From NCBI GenBank assembly GCA_963978895.1, contig OZ022246.1, positions 14,091,909 to 14,155,908 on the forward strand: a stretch of DNA of 64,000 nt, written 5' to 3'. Shown one piece after another: positions 12,801-23,332 of the stretch (positions are counted from its first letter, which is position 1; the number at the start of each line of letters is the position of its first letter). Below the pieces are notes generated by a model that had not been told where the DNA came from, did no database searches, and worked only from the letters and a program-made list of their open reading frames with translations. The position numbers and the translations under genes are program-made. The DNA is from Erpobdella octoculata. Its lineage: Eukaryota; Annelida; Clitellata; Hirudinida; Erpobdellidae.

Positions 12801-15407
12801 GAATTAACTTAATATAACCATAAAAATCAATAATAAATCAGAAAAAGTGAACAAATGTTCAGCCACATAAGTTTCTGCAGATCTTTAAACAAAATTAACT
12901 AAACCAAATTAAATAAAACAACTAAACCAAACCAAATGAAAACCACTAAATCAATCAAATCAACAAAACACTCAATCCTAAGAAAATAATACAATGCAAC
13001 CTAACCTGTCGTGGCTGTTCTCTGGTGGTTTCCTCTACCATGAAATCTTCTTCGCTTATTAACGAATCTGTATTCACCAGATTGAGAGCGGAACACGATT
13101 CGAGTCCGAGTTTTTTGTTCAGCTGCTGTTTCTGCTCCAGCAGCCTCTCTCTGTTGTTGACATCTATACATTTTTTAAAAATATGATATCAGTCAGTCAA
13201 ATCTTAAATGAGAATTATAACTTTATTTTTGTCTGCATAGTTAATATAGCAACAATATTTTATCGGTGACACGCATCGTGGAAGCAATTTCATTATCTTA
13301 ATAAAATAACTACATTTACAGAATAAAAATGGACAACTAGAATCATTAAAAATTGCTTATTACATTCACATGAAGTATTACATGATCTATCCTACATCAC
13401 TAGATGCTTTGTGAATATCTTTTACTGCAGATAAAAAAAATAATGGTAACTGATTCCATTTGCAAAATTATCAGCATCATCACATTCAACTAACCTTGAT
13501 TGACATTTTCATCAGGTGATTGAGCAAGATCAAACGTCCTGGCATCGCACATGTTCAACTGGACACCTCCTTCAAGGACTTTGCCAACGTCGAACGCAGA
13601 AAGACTGAGGTAGTTTGCCATGTCGCTCGTATTTGAGTTACATCCTATTCGATTAGTAAGAATTTGTTGTGTGATACATTCTGCTTGTTTGTCAACATAA
13701 AAGCTTAAGCATATGTTTAAATTTAAACCTTTAGCATTCTTTACAGCTCCCACTGGATTCCACTGATCCACATTTTTTATTATGGCCTCAACAGCCTGAC
13801 CTGCAGCAACCCTTGTCTCCCATTGGTTGCTCATCAGATAAGCATGAACCTGTCATTACCCAAAAATTTTAATCATGAGTCAAAATTATGCCAACACAGG
13901 ACTAACCGAACTTCGGCCCAAAGTTTAGATATTTGGAAATATTTAGACTTTATCTTAAAAATGCCGCCACCGAAGCCGAATAGTGAAGGAGCATTGCCCT
14001 ATAAATGAGCTCTTCGCCAAAATGTTAAGCCGGTATGTTTTACATCACAATTAGTTTATGTTATTTAGCGTAATAAAGAAACAAAAGATGTCAATGTTGT
14101 TCAATTACAAGGCTATTGTGTACCCACAGAAATCGGGAACGCCCGGGTACAAGGTTGAGTACTCAGCCGAGCGAAGTCTTGCACACCAACCGAATGATGA
14201 CATCCGGGTGGAGTTTTAATAATTCAGTAATCGAGGCTGGCTGATGTGTGCTGTCAACTTTCACAGTTGAAAGAATAGATAACAGATGGTGATGATGACA
14301 GTAGCACAGAAATGGAACCCGTTAATTAAATAGGCTAGCTGATATATATCACGATGATGATGACAATGCTGATGATGACAATGATGATGCTGATGATGAC
14401 AACGACTAACAAGAACCTCGAAGTAGTACGTTTTGAATATTAATTAGACACTATTTTTTCTTGCATATCTATCTCAAATTATTTTTTACTCAATTGTATT
14501 GTTGAAGTAATTAGTTTGTTTGATATTTTCAGTGTCATGTTCTGTGTTTTTACATGCTTGTTTACATTTTGTCGGCGAGAATATTCGGACTTCAGCAGAA
14601 GTTGACCTTCGGTTAATCCCTAGCCAACACAATTATTATTCAAAAATTGGATACATTTAAAAAAAAACCTAACAAAATTAAAGCAATAACGATATTTGTT
14701 GTTATTATTAAGAAGTACGTTAATAATCCTAGCAAATATATTTAGAAAACCTTATTTAAAAGATTGTCCAGCTCATGAGGGTAGAGTTTTTGGACATCAC
14801 CAAGTTGTTCAGCAGCAGATTTTCTGATGACTGGGGTAGAACCATTCTCCAACAATAACAAAAGTCTATCAAGTCTACAAATGGAATAAATAAGCACTAG
14901 TAAGTCAGAGGTATACTGGAAATAGCTGCAAGAATTTTATTAAATTTTTCATAAAATTAAATTTAATGAACAGCGTCAAAGACTAGACACTGACTGCTTT
15001 TCTTGTAATGCATTGTCAATCTAAAAATGTTTGCAAAATTTAAACTCTGAGCTTAATGAAAAATATTAACTTGGTTTTCTTTCACAACAGTTCAGATTAA
15101 ACTGTCACAGATACATTTTAGCATTCGTATGAAATAGTTTAATTAGTAATACTGATAGACCTTCACTTATGACTTATACATGGAATTTAGACGATGTTAG
15201 CAGGAAAATCTAATTTTTCTTTTATGTAGGAAACATGAAAGAAAAGAAATATCAGCCAAATCTAAAACATCTGCTTCGTTGCTTGCTGCGACTCCAGAAA
15301 TGGCTCAATTGCGTTTTTTAGGTCAGCCAAAAAGCTGACCTGCCACAGCGCTGGTATTGGTGTGCCAAAACAACTCCCTCATAGTTTGTAGCAAATACCT
15401 TGTTGAC
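94..15407 (-). CDS. BTAF1: BTAF1 / Mot1, TBP-removing Snf2-family ATPase (3' end outside window)
   Basis: BTAF1 (Mot1, TAF172) is a nuclear Snf2 ATPase whose N-terminal HEAT repeats grip TBP and whose ATPase strips TBP from promoters. I built it by joining minus-strand exons at AG/GT sites: 15397-15407 (MST-R start), 14751-14874, 13495-13849, 13006-13163, 12659-12777, 12393-12489, 12125-12289, 11768-11863, 10432-10614, 10130-10270, 9894-10015, 9201-9339, 8971-9078, 8644-8823, 8303-8397, 7991-8219, 6242-6417, 5574-5750, 5370-5487, 5153-5261, 4760-4824 (weak), 3347-3494, 3070-3224, 2771-2975, 2547-2695, 2128-2391, 1855-1983, 1585-1742, 1439-1516, 1240-1303, 469-676, 94-224. Their total is 4656 nt (1552 codons), with all phases compatible. 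Family hallmarks are [12 protein letters not shown] near the N-terminus, [13 protein letters not shown] in the HEAT region, DDMGLGKT (Walker A), DEGH (motif II) and SGTPIQNN (motif III). The second ATPase lobe lies left of the window. The least certain parts are exon 1, exon 21 and the donor of exon 5. Confidence 0.94.
3632..3735 (-). other. unassigned short open stretch in BTAF1 intron
   Basis: After an AG at 3736 the minus strand reads ATG and about 35 open codons starting [15 protein letters not shown], basic and then acidic, before a stop. It does not match the BTAF1 segment expected here (between exons 21 and 22). It could be an alternative exon or part of an old transposon. The function is unknown and I do not claim a gene. 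Confidence 0.2.
3877..4012 (+). mobile_element. tRNA-derived SINE, family S, copy 1
   Basis: The head is tRNA-like, with an A-box-like tagcggtaaggc and a B box GGTTCAAATCC. The tail contains GGGTAGGCGTTTATAAATGG. The same tail, with GGGTAGGCGCC or GGGTAGGCTCC variants, follows the tRNA-like heads at 4410-4606 and 41985-42184, which defines a dispersed family. It lies in a BTAF1 intron, antisense to the gene. Confidence 0.65.
4036..4277 (+). mobile_element. Tigger/pogo-like transposon fragment
   Basis: TA followed by CAGTAGAAGTCCATTAGTTT resembles a Tigger-type terminus. Downstream, 4143-4277 reads an acidic tail ([16 protein letters not shown]... ending in stop) like the C-terminus of pogo/Tigger transposases. 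No catalytic DDE part remains, so this is a deleted relic in a BTAF1 intron. Family assignment is from memory of such termini and was not searched. Confidence 0.5.
4410..4606 (+). mobile_element. tRNA-derived SINE, family S, copy 2
   Basis: The tRNA-like head (GCAGAGCGGTAGAGCGTTCG, then B-box-like GTTCAAACC) is followed by the shared family body and the GGGTAGGCGCCTATAAATGG tail, ending near the CTTGAGCAAGACTTGTCTTG motif that copy 3 also has. The 5' end carries a fold-back: GCTCTACCGCTCTG and CAGAGCGGTAGAGC are complementary 14-bp arms around one base (4406-4434), as if the first strand snapped back during reverse transcription. Confidence 0.75.
5741..5835. repeat. 34-bp tandem repeat covering a BTAF1 3' splice site
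   Basis: Three tandem copies of a roughly 34-bp unit (AATAGTGCACTAAATTCACA then ATAGGTTATTAAT) start inside the 5' edge of BTAF1 exon 18 and run into the intron. On the coding strand each copy ends in TTAG or TCAG followed by TGCACTATT, so the acceptor sequence is present three times. Confidence 0.85.
5990..6092. repeat. 24-bp tandem repeat
   Basis: About four imperfect copies of AAAGATCTACACTAATATAA lie in a BTAF1 intron. Confidence 0.75.
6775..6817. repeat. (AT)n microsatellite
   Basis: About 43 bp of alternating TA sit just past the 3' side of the truncated LINE (minus strand) and may be its tail or its target. Confidence 0.9.
6972..7650 (-). pseudogene. 5'-truncated non-LTR retrotransposon, reverse transcriptase C-terminus
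   Basis: One open frame of about 225 codons covers the thumb and C-terminal region of a CR1/Jockey-type reverse transcriptase. It reads [15 protein letters not shown], then [40 protein letters not shown] and [10 protein letters not shown]. The palm domain with its YxDD motif is absent, so this is a dead 5' truncation. It lies in the BTAF1 intron between exons 16 and 17, in the same orientation as the gene. The frame is still open, so the insertion is fairly young. Confidence 0.85.
9396..9505 (+). repeat. dispersed repeat shared with 53590-53690
   Basis: ACAAGTGAAGATAAAAA, then TTATTTGCCTCTTTATCTGA, then AATCTAAAACAACCGTT recur at 53590-53690 with few differences. This is probably the 3' part of a retroelement family that I cannot name. 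Confidence 0.6.
9569..9745 (+). mobile_element. SINE-like retroelement, family T, copy 1, with 12-bp target duplication
   Basis: A 177-bp unit starts GAACTCCGCCTCGC, contains CCAAGCCTGGAGAAAGGAGG, and ends in a poly(A) run. AAAGCTTTCCTG flanks both sides (9557-9568 and 9746-9757), as expected for target-primed integration. It disrupts an older LINE-type 3' tail that resumes at 9758. A second copy is at 35648-37185. The head is not obviously tRNA, so it may be a truncated LINE. Confidence 0.8.
9746..9880 (+). repeat. LINE-type 3' tail fragment
   Basis: The part before the SINE (TGTATTGTCATCCAGAATAA) and after it (AAGTTTTAGAGCTCTAGGTG... AGAGACAAGTGAAGTTAAAT AAAAGC) form one unit resembling fragments at 26105-26240 and 62275-62420. 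It includes a (CAAA)n run at 9829-9850. Confidence 0.5.
10630..11760. other. BTAF1 intron between exons 8 and 9, nothing recognised
   Basis: About 1.1 kb of AT-rich sequence without convincing exons, transposon termini or RNA signatures. Short open frames here are not supported. Confidence 0.5.
13899..14622. mobile_element. MITE-like DNA element with 9-bp target duplication
   Basis: GCCAACACA flanks both sides (13890-13898, 14623-14631). The ends are imperfect inverted repeats: left GGACTAACCGAACTTCGG, right (reverse complement) TAGGGATTAACCGAAGG. At 724 bp there is no transposase. A GAT/GAC repeat sits at 14341-14410. A 9-bp duplication fits Merlin or Mutator-type elements, but the family is not established. 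It lies in the BTAF1 intron between exons 2 and 3. Confidence 0.65.
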
Positions 15408-15409
15408 AT

Positions 15410-17400
15410 GCCGTGGTGTGTTTATCAAAAAGCCTCTAGAGTGTTCTTGAACTAATCTGATGATTCTCAATATGGCGGAAGTTATCAATAAAGTTGTTGG
15501 ACCCGGCAGTGCGTGGAATCTGACAGGCGACTTCTTGAGGCCAACAGAGTGACTTTCGGGTAGGAAAAGGACAGAATAAAAAGCGGCAACCAAAAACAAG
15601 TTGGTCCGACTTAAAAACAAATCAAATAAATAGATGAAACATTGTGAAACAAGGAAAGAAATCAAAAACAAAGTACAGTCAGGTCCCGTTCCCAAGGCGT
15701 TCGTATTTATAATGAAAGTGATTGCCGCCATGTTGCCAAATTAATCCCGAAAAGCCAGACATCTATTGGTCAGTTTCACTACCAATCATGAAGGATACCA
15801 GTAGATTACTAAGCGCAAAATTTTTTAGTTTTATTTTGTTTTTTAAATATTTAAAATCTAAACTTTTGCATAAAAATGCCTTTTTCTTAATTTTGTTATC
15901 TAAACTGATCTAAACTCTAAACTTCATTAACGATTAAAAAATAACTAATTAAATCTTATAATAATTGTGGTTTACTGTTTTCTTAACTTAGTTCATTAAT
16001 TAAAAAATTAATTTTGTTTATTTTATTATTTTAAATGAACTTACTAAAACCATAGAGTAGCTACTATATTTTAGTTCTAGAGTGGTAAATATATGGAATG
16101 ACTTGGACATGGACGATGACACTGTAGCATCTATGGTAGCATCTGTCTGAGACTACCACATCTTTTAAAGTAGCTCTATCCAGGCATGGATACTGATTTT
16201 TATACAAATTATTTATTTTTTTAGTTTATTATTATTATTTTTCATTTATTTTATTTTATTCTATTTATTTTCTTTTTTAATTCGAAGTGGTTGTCTATAT
16301 GCGTAAAGTCTTCTAAATCACTATAATAAACTTTATCTTAAACGTTATCTATAGTATACTCTATGCTAAAACCTGCTGTCATCCTATGCATCTTACAGAT
16401 TCACATTGACATTACCTAATCCTTATTCTGAAAAACATGCAAGATCAGTCATATAGGCAACTAGCAGGGTTATCCGGGGTTTTAAAGTTTTATTCTCGTA
16501 TTTTGACAATAAAACTTAAAATAATAAACCAATTTTTTAAAATGGCCTAGAACCTTTTCCTCAATGAAGACTACCTTTATGCAAAATTTCGTTCAAATTG
16601 CTCCAGAGGTTCTGATGTGATAAGCGATCACATACTCAAATGCATTGCTTTAAATTCTATATTATACTTATAAAGGTATATATTAAATATTTATACAGCG
16701 TTTTTTACTGAAGCTCAATAACGCTTTAAAGGCTTAAGGAAAATAGATTAGACTTTCTGGTCCACAGGCCTGGACCAGGGGTTAATTTCATAATCCATTT
16801 TTTACATACTTTTTAATTAGCTTAATTTGCCTGTTTTCTGTTTAATCAATTTTTAATGAACTGATCAATACTAGCCTAATATCTTCTAAATAATGAACAC
16901 GTCCAAAAACTTTTAACTGTTTGGCAGGTGATCGACTCCTGGCTTTGCTGAAATGATCACGCTTCTAATGATTCTCATTTGATACTTTTCAACACCTTAA
17001 ACATGTTTCTGCAATTTTTTTTGCAGTTGACTTTAAAATATCTAGCAATATTACACGAAATAACCACATTTCGAAAAACCCTAAAATGTTCTTTCATTCA
17101 CCAGCACTCAAATAATATGCCATGCTCTTACAAACAACCCAATTTCAGACTCTATTGAAAAACAATTCCTAAAATCCTAATTGACACACTAACTCAAGAA
17201 GTTCAACTGAATCCTTATAATTACACGGAGCCAAATTTAATCGCTGACCGGCACACAAAAGATGCGTAATATTCTTTAAATAGATATATAACATGCATTT
17301 AAAGAACTATGAATTTTATAAAAGTAGTGTTTATATTTATAGCTATTTTAACACTAAATATTGAAAACCGAAGAAAAATAATTTTTAAACATGAACTGTC
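15410..17400. other. intergenic region between BTAF1 5' end and cyclin K copy A 3' end
   Basis: This should hold the BTAF1 promoter and 5' UTR, but I see no clear TATA or initiator. An open frame at 15318-15731 (minus) has no recognisable domain. At 16461 ACTAGCAGGGTTATCCGGGG resembles a Helitron-like 3' end (minus strand). Confidence 0.4.
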
Positions 17401-17402
17401 CA

Positions 17403-20400
17403 TCATCTCCAATTCTGCTGGCGATTGTTTGGTACGATATTGTTAAAATTGTTCCCCGGACTGTTATTGGTTGGATAGAGCAGGTGATAGGATTGCGAGC
17501 CGGTGACTTTACCTTGACTGGTTTGATCTTGATAGGTATAACTACCAGCACCAACACCTTGAGGAAAATTCTGGAAATTTGTAACAACAGGGAGATTTGA
17601 AGATGCATATCCAGGAGGCATGTTATTAATGTTCAAAGTTCCAGCAAAAGTGGTGACTGGTTGTTGGTATGCATAAGTGGCAGGAACCGAAAAGCCTTGG
17701 CCTGTTGTTTGTTGAAAGGGTTGGGATTGTGTAAGACCCTGAAAAAAATGTATACATACATTATAACTTTGTCACTATACCTTCAACGAAATGTATTTTA
17801 TCTTTGTTAATAATGACCTTAAAGTTCAAACGGGAACGTGAAACCGCTATACAATTTTTTTTTAATAATTAATCCAATGCAGATTTTAAGCTTAAAAGGA
17901 TATCATAATCGTTGGCCTCATTGACGTCATCATCATCATCACTTTAGAAAAAAACTTACCTTTACATACTGAGAGGAATTGGTCTGACCATCTACTAGAG
18001 ATTGAATAGATTGAGATCCCTCTTTATCCATGAATGACGAAGAATACATTCCCGTGGCGACATAAGGATTTGTGTGACTAAACTGCTGAGAATTGGTAGC
18101 AGATTGTTGAGGAACTGTTTTTTGCCACGATGCCATCGAAACAGGATTTATAGGATTTATCGCCTTACTTTGTTGCATGTCTGACAGAATTGAACTTTCA
18201 CTGTCTGCGCTTTGTTGGGTTGACGATGTCGGTGTTGAAACATCTAATTTGTATACATGTACATAATTAAACAAGTTTTCAGTGCTTTTATAGATAACTT
18301 TTTTTGAAAATGTAATAATGCGTTGAAACATCTAATTAGTTGCCAGTGCTTTTATAGATAAGATAATTGAAAATTTACAGTATGGAAATCATGTAGAAAT
18401 ATAATTGGTGAATAAAATGCAGTAAGTAAATAAATCATATAAGATGAGAGCTTGTCATCAAAAACATAAATATAATTAATAAAAGCAAATTCTTACTAGA
18501 AACTGCAGATAGACCGTGCAGAGTCTTCTGAAAAATATAGAAAAAAAAATTTGTTTAAAAAATGAGCAAAAAAAGAAAATAAAACAAATTTGTTCCGAAC
18601 GAACCACATTTGGTGTTTTTGAAAATGATGGCTCTTCATGGATTGGAGAAACTGCTTCAGATTTTTGGGGTTTTGAATACAAATCCAAAACCTGGTGACA
18701 AATATCTAAAAAAAAACAAGAATGACAAGTTGATTAACAACTATGAACAAGAATGCCATGTTGATTAACAACTATGAACAAGAATGACATGTTGATTAAC
18801 AACTATGAACAAGAATGACATGTTGATTAACAACTATGGCAACAACAAAAAACCAGAATAACCTTCAAGAAGATCAAGATTGATGTCTTCCACGAAAAAC
18901 TCAAACCACTTCCCCCGGTATCCGACCGGTTTGGCCTGCCAGTCGTTGATTTCAAATTTGCTGAGTCGACTCGCGAGATACATGAGCGCAATTGCTATAA
19001 CTTCAGGCTCCCATTGAAGAGATAACGTTGTACATAAACTATAATTAAAACAAAATAAAAAACTTCATTTTTTTTAAATTATAATTAGGAAAGAGAAGTG
19101 ACAGGTAGTTAAACGTGTGCATATGTTTTGTGAGTTGTAGACCTCGATCACTGCATGTGTTAATATAGAAGAATCGTCTTGAAAACTGACAAAACCTTCG
19201 CTAGTCAAAAAGAAAACACCTATTTCTATATACAGTCATGATAATAATAACAAAGAAACAAGAAATCAAAGATTGGTAAAAATAATTTATTTTGTGATTG
19301 AAGAATCGAGAAAAAAGAAAAAGTGTTCTTAACATAATTTTACAAAATGAAAAGTTCAATGTCTATTGACACGAATTTGATATACACGAGTGAGAGGTGG
19401 GTATCACAATCATAAGAACGTAACATGTTTGAAATCTTAATGATAACACGTGTTTGTGTGTGAGTATAGAGAAGAGCATAGCAGTGAAAATATAACTACA
19501 AGAAATAGAAAAATAAGACAAATAAATAAGAAAATTTAAAATTTATTCTAGAAATAACCATTGCTAGAAGATCAACACAGATACTAATTCCTGGTGATGA
19601 TGTAGGTCACAAATTTAGAGCATCATTTCTAGCTATTTTTTTTAAATAAAATAATCTTTTAGAAATACTTACAATTTCAAAAAAATACCTGTCGTTTATA
19701 AAAGTCCATGACATTTGAACTAATTTCTGCACTTTTGCTTTATCACCTGGTATAAAAATTGAGAAAAAATTGGAACATTTACAGAACCTGTGACGTACAC
19801 AATATTATTACTTGGAAAGCTTGACAAAATTAGGTTATGTAAGAAATAAAAAAACAGACCTTTGATCAACTTAGCAAACTTGAGCAAGTAAGCATATGGA
19901 TGCTCCACCATTAAGTCAAACTTAATTGTCTGCAACAGTATTCGCTCCAAAGTCATGATTTCTTCCTATTGAATTAAATAATCTAAATTAAAACACATCC
20001 TCAAATCTTGAAATAAATATTAAAAAAGAAACCTTTGGGTCATCTTTAAATGTTGCAAACTGCGCTTCAGTGAGCATCGGTTTTGCTATTTTAATCAAAT
20101 CTTTGCACTTTTTTGGAGTCTCCTCAACCTTCCCAGCGAGAAACAAACAGCAGGCTGCGGTCACCTGCAACAATAACATCGACTGTCACTCAACTGGACT
20201 CTCTTCAATAATCAAACGTCAAACTTTGTAAATGTGGAGGAAAAATTCTAATAGATGAAATCTAAAATATAACATGTAAAGGAAAAAACGAGTTTTTCAA
20301 CAAAAACTTTGATTTCAAATACACTCGATTTATAAATACAAAAGATGTTCAAATTAAGTCTTTTTTTTATTGAAACATGTATTGTCATCCAATATAAAGC

Positions 20401-23272
20401 TATGCTGAAAGTTTCAGCTTCCTAGCTAGTCAAAAAGCTGGTTAAATTTTACTTGCAAGATTTGCATACAGAGAAAGACACACACACACATACACAAACA
20501 AACACAAACAGAGATTGTAATCTAAATTAAAGTTTGAAAAAAAAAAACTCTTTTCGAAACTAACACAACGAGGAAACTCCAAGAAAGAATGAAACATGTA
20601 GAATCGATGAAAATAAACAACCCCTGTGGCGCACGTATCGTATCTCCTGCCAGAAATGAAAGTTTAACAATTTCATTAACGAGGTGTTACATATCTTAAC
20701 TTTTCAAAATTACTATTGTTGAAATGTTTGTTCCCAGGGGGTAGAAGTATTCATATAATTATTATAATCTCTGTGAGTTTTTTATTAACCAGACTAGTAA
20801 TCAATTTAGCCCTTATCCCTGCCACCCCCTTCATCGTGAACAACTGGTGAAAAAAATATAAATAAGTCAGTTGAGATCGGTAATCGTAAAGTTAAAAATT
20901 TAAATATTTATTTTAAAATGATATTCGTTCATATCTGTTGAAAAAGAAATAAATTCAAATTTAATGATGCACAATACAATAAATTTATTCTACAAGCAAA
21001 CGAAATTCTTAATATCCAGACAGGTTTGTGATCTTTTTTATGGCTCACCAATAATAACAATTGAATTTTGTCCACTGGTATCTCAACCAGTATTTTTATT
21101 AAACGTGTAAAGCAGGCTTGCGGAGCCGCCATTTTTTTCCACGGCCCGGCTCCCGAAAATTTGACCGCTCCGGCTCGGCTCCCTATAAAGGGGGTGTCAC
21201 ACGAGACAAAATTGCGCAAACTTTTCACTGAAACATTTTTAACTGTTTATACTTACACTTTATTAGTCTATCTACTCTACTTATATGACAATTGTTAAAG
21301 ATTAAAACCGACTATTTTGTTTTTAGTCAATTTTAAATGTATACGAAAGGGTACGTTTTGTTTTTTGGCGCATCAAAAATTTAATTTTAAATGCTTGATA
21401 AAATTATTCACAGAGTTAAAATATTTTTACTATAAAGTTAAAATAATATGCAATTTAAAAAATTGTAATTATTTTATAAGAATATAAACACTCATCAAAC
21501 GAAAGCAAATCTTGAAGCGCATCTCGAGTGTGTATTTGGATTATGTAATTGTATTAATTTTTAATGCAGTTTTAAAAATTTTGAATAAAATAAAAAAAGT
21601 CCAAAAATAACAATGTAACCAAAAACAGAGTTTGCCAGGTAAACAAAGTAAACCGAAACGAAAACAATTCATTAAAGATTTCTTGTGGTGATGTGCGCAC
21701 GCTATCATTTGATTGAAGGCTGTTGCTGTTGTGACGTTTGTAAAATATTAAAACATTTCAAATTTGAGGGAGATAAACAATCAAATAATTTTAGAATTTC
21801 AAAGCTTTTATCCTGAAAAAAATCTGCTCATATAAAAAAATTTTGGGAGCCGCCAGATATTTTCGGCTCTGGGTCCGGCTCCCACAAAAATTAGCGGCTC
21901 CACGGCTCCGCAAGCCTGGTGTAAAGTGTTCAGGTTGTAGGCGTGATCCAGCCAAGACAAGTTAGCCACGAAAATAATTATTCCATACACTTTTTTAATA
22001 AATAGGATAAATCAAAAGGATTCAGAATATATAAGTTTTATAGTTACTATGCGAGTGGTTTGATTTTGAAAAAAAAACAATACAGTAGGTCAGAAGAGTC
22101 TTTAGGATAGGAGTTTTGCCTAGAATTAAAAATCAATTAAAAATTAACTCCTACAAATACCTTTTCATTATTTTTTAATAAATATCCTAAAAGAAATAAA
22201 AATGTATAAGTTTTATTGTTACTATGTGAAAGGTACGGTTGTGAAAAAGTAAAAAGAAAAAACTATACGGTAAGGACTTTAGTATGGGAATTTGTTCTAG
22301 AATTCAATAATCGATTAAAAATTAATTCACCCATAGATTTGTTTAATAAATGAGACAAATCAAAAAGATTCAGAATATATAAGTTTTATTGTTACTAGTG
22401 GTTCAGTTGTGAAAAAGAGAAACAATTCGGTAGGGTCTTTTAAAAAAAGTTCTACCATTGTATTAAAAGAGTCTTTTTAAAAGACTCTATTCTCCATGAT
22501 TACCAAATGTCAAATAAATTAGTTGTCAAATAAATTTATTGTGCGAGTTTTTATAAAACAATTTAAAAACAAATTACTTATTTAAAAAAAAAAGTATGAA
22601 TTAATTTGTGTGCCTTAATTGAAAACTATCGCGTTTAACATTCTATGAAGAACAGTTCGGACTTAAATAAACTTACATTTTTTTGTAAATAATGTTATTT
22701 TGACTTCTTGAATACTATTTTTTGTGTTACTTTTGCTAATAATTTTTTTTAAGCACTCTAAATATTTCTTGTCTGCGCTATAAATAGTAATTTCTGTTTG
22801 ACTTCGCTATTCATAGTTTTTGTTGCTGTTCTCTTTCGCGTTTCGTGAGTTTTCCGAGAGAATTTTATTATCAAAAATTAATAAACTGCTTGGATCATTA
22901 AATTGGAGTTATTATTGTGATTACAAATATATAATTATTATTACGGAAAAATAATTAAAAACACCAAAAATAATTTCTGCACCTATTCTCCATGATTACC
23001 AGACTCTTTTTAATATGATGGCAGAACTTTAGGCACTTATGCATAAGTGCGGGTACCGGCAATTTTGTTTACATTCGGCCCGTAACATATATATATATAT
23101 ATATATATACATATATATATGTTATAAATAATTATTAAAATAATTATTAATTTCAATAAGTCCTCTAAATCTGTAACTCTGCTTCTTTTGGTTCTGCCAC
23201 CTCCATCTTCTCTTTTCATTTCTCCTTCTCCTCTTATTCGTAGTTGAGGTTTTCTCTTCGACTCCAACTTGT

Positions 23273-23332
<60 letters not shown>

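Noticed and set aside
15318..15731. A 137-codon minus-strand open frame starting MAAITFII near the BTAF1 5' end.
   Set aside because: No recognisable domain, it overlaps the likely BTAF1 first exon and promoter region, and a different ATG (15407) joins exon 2 in phase.
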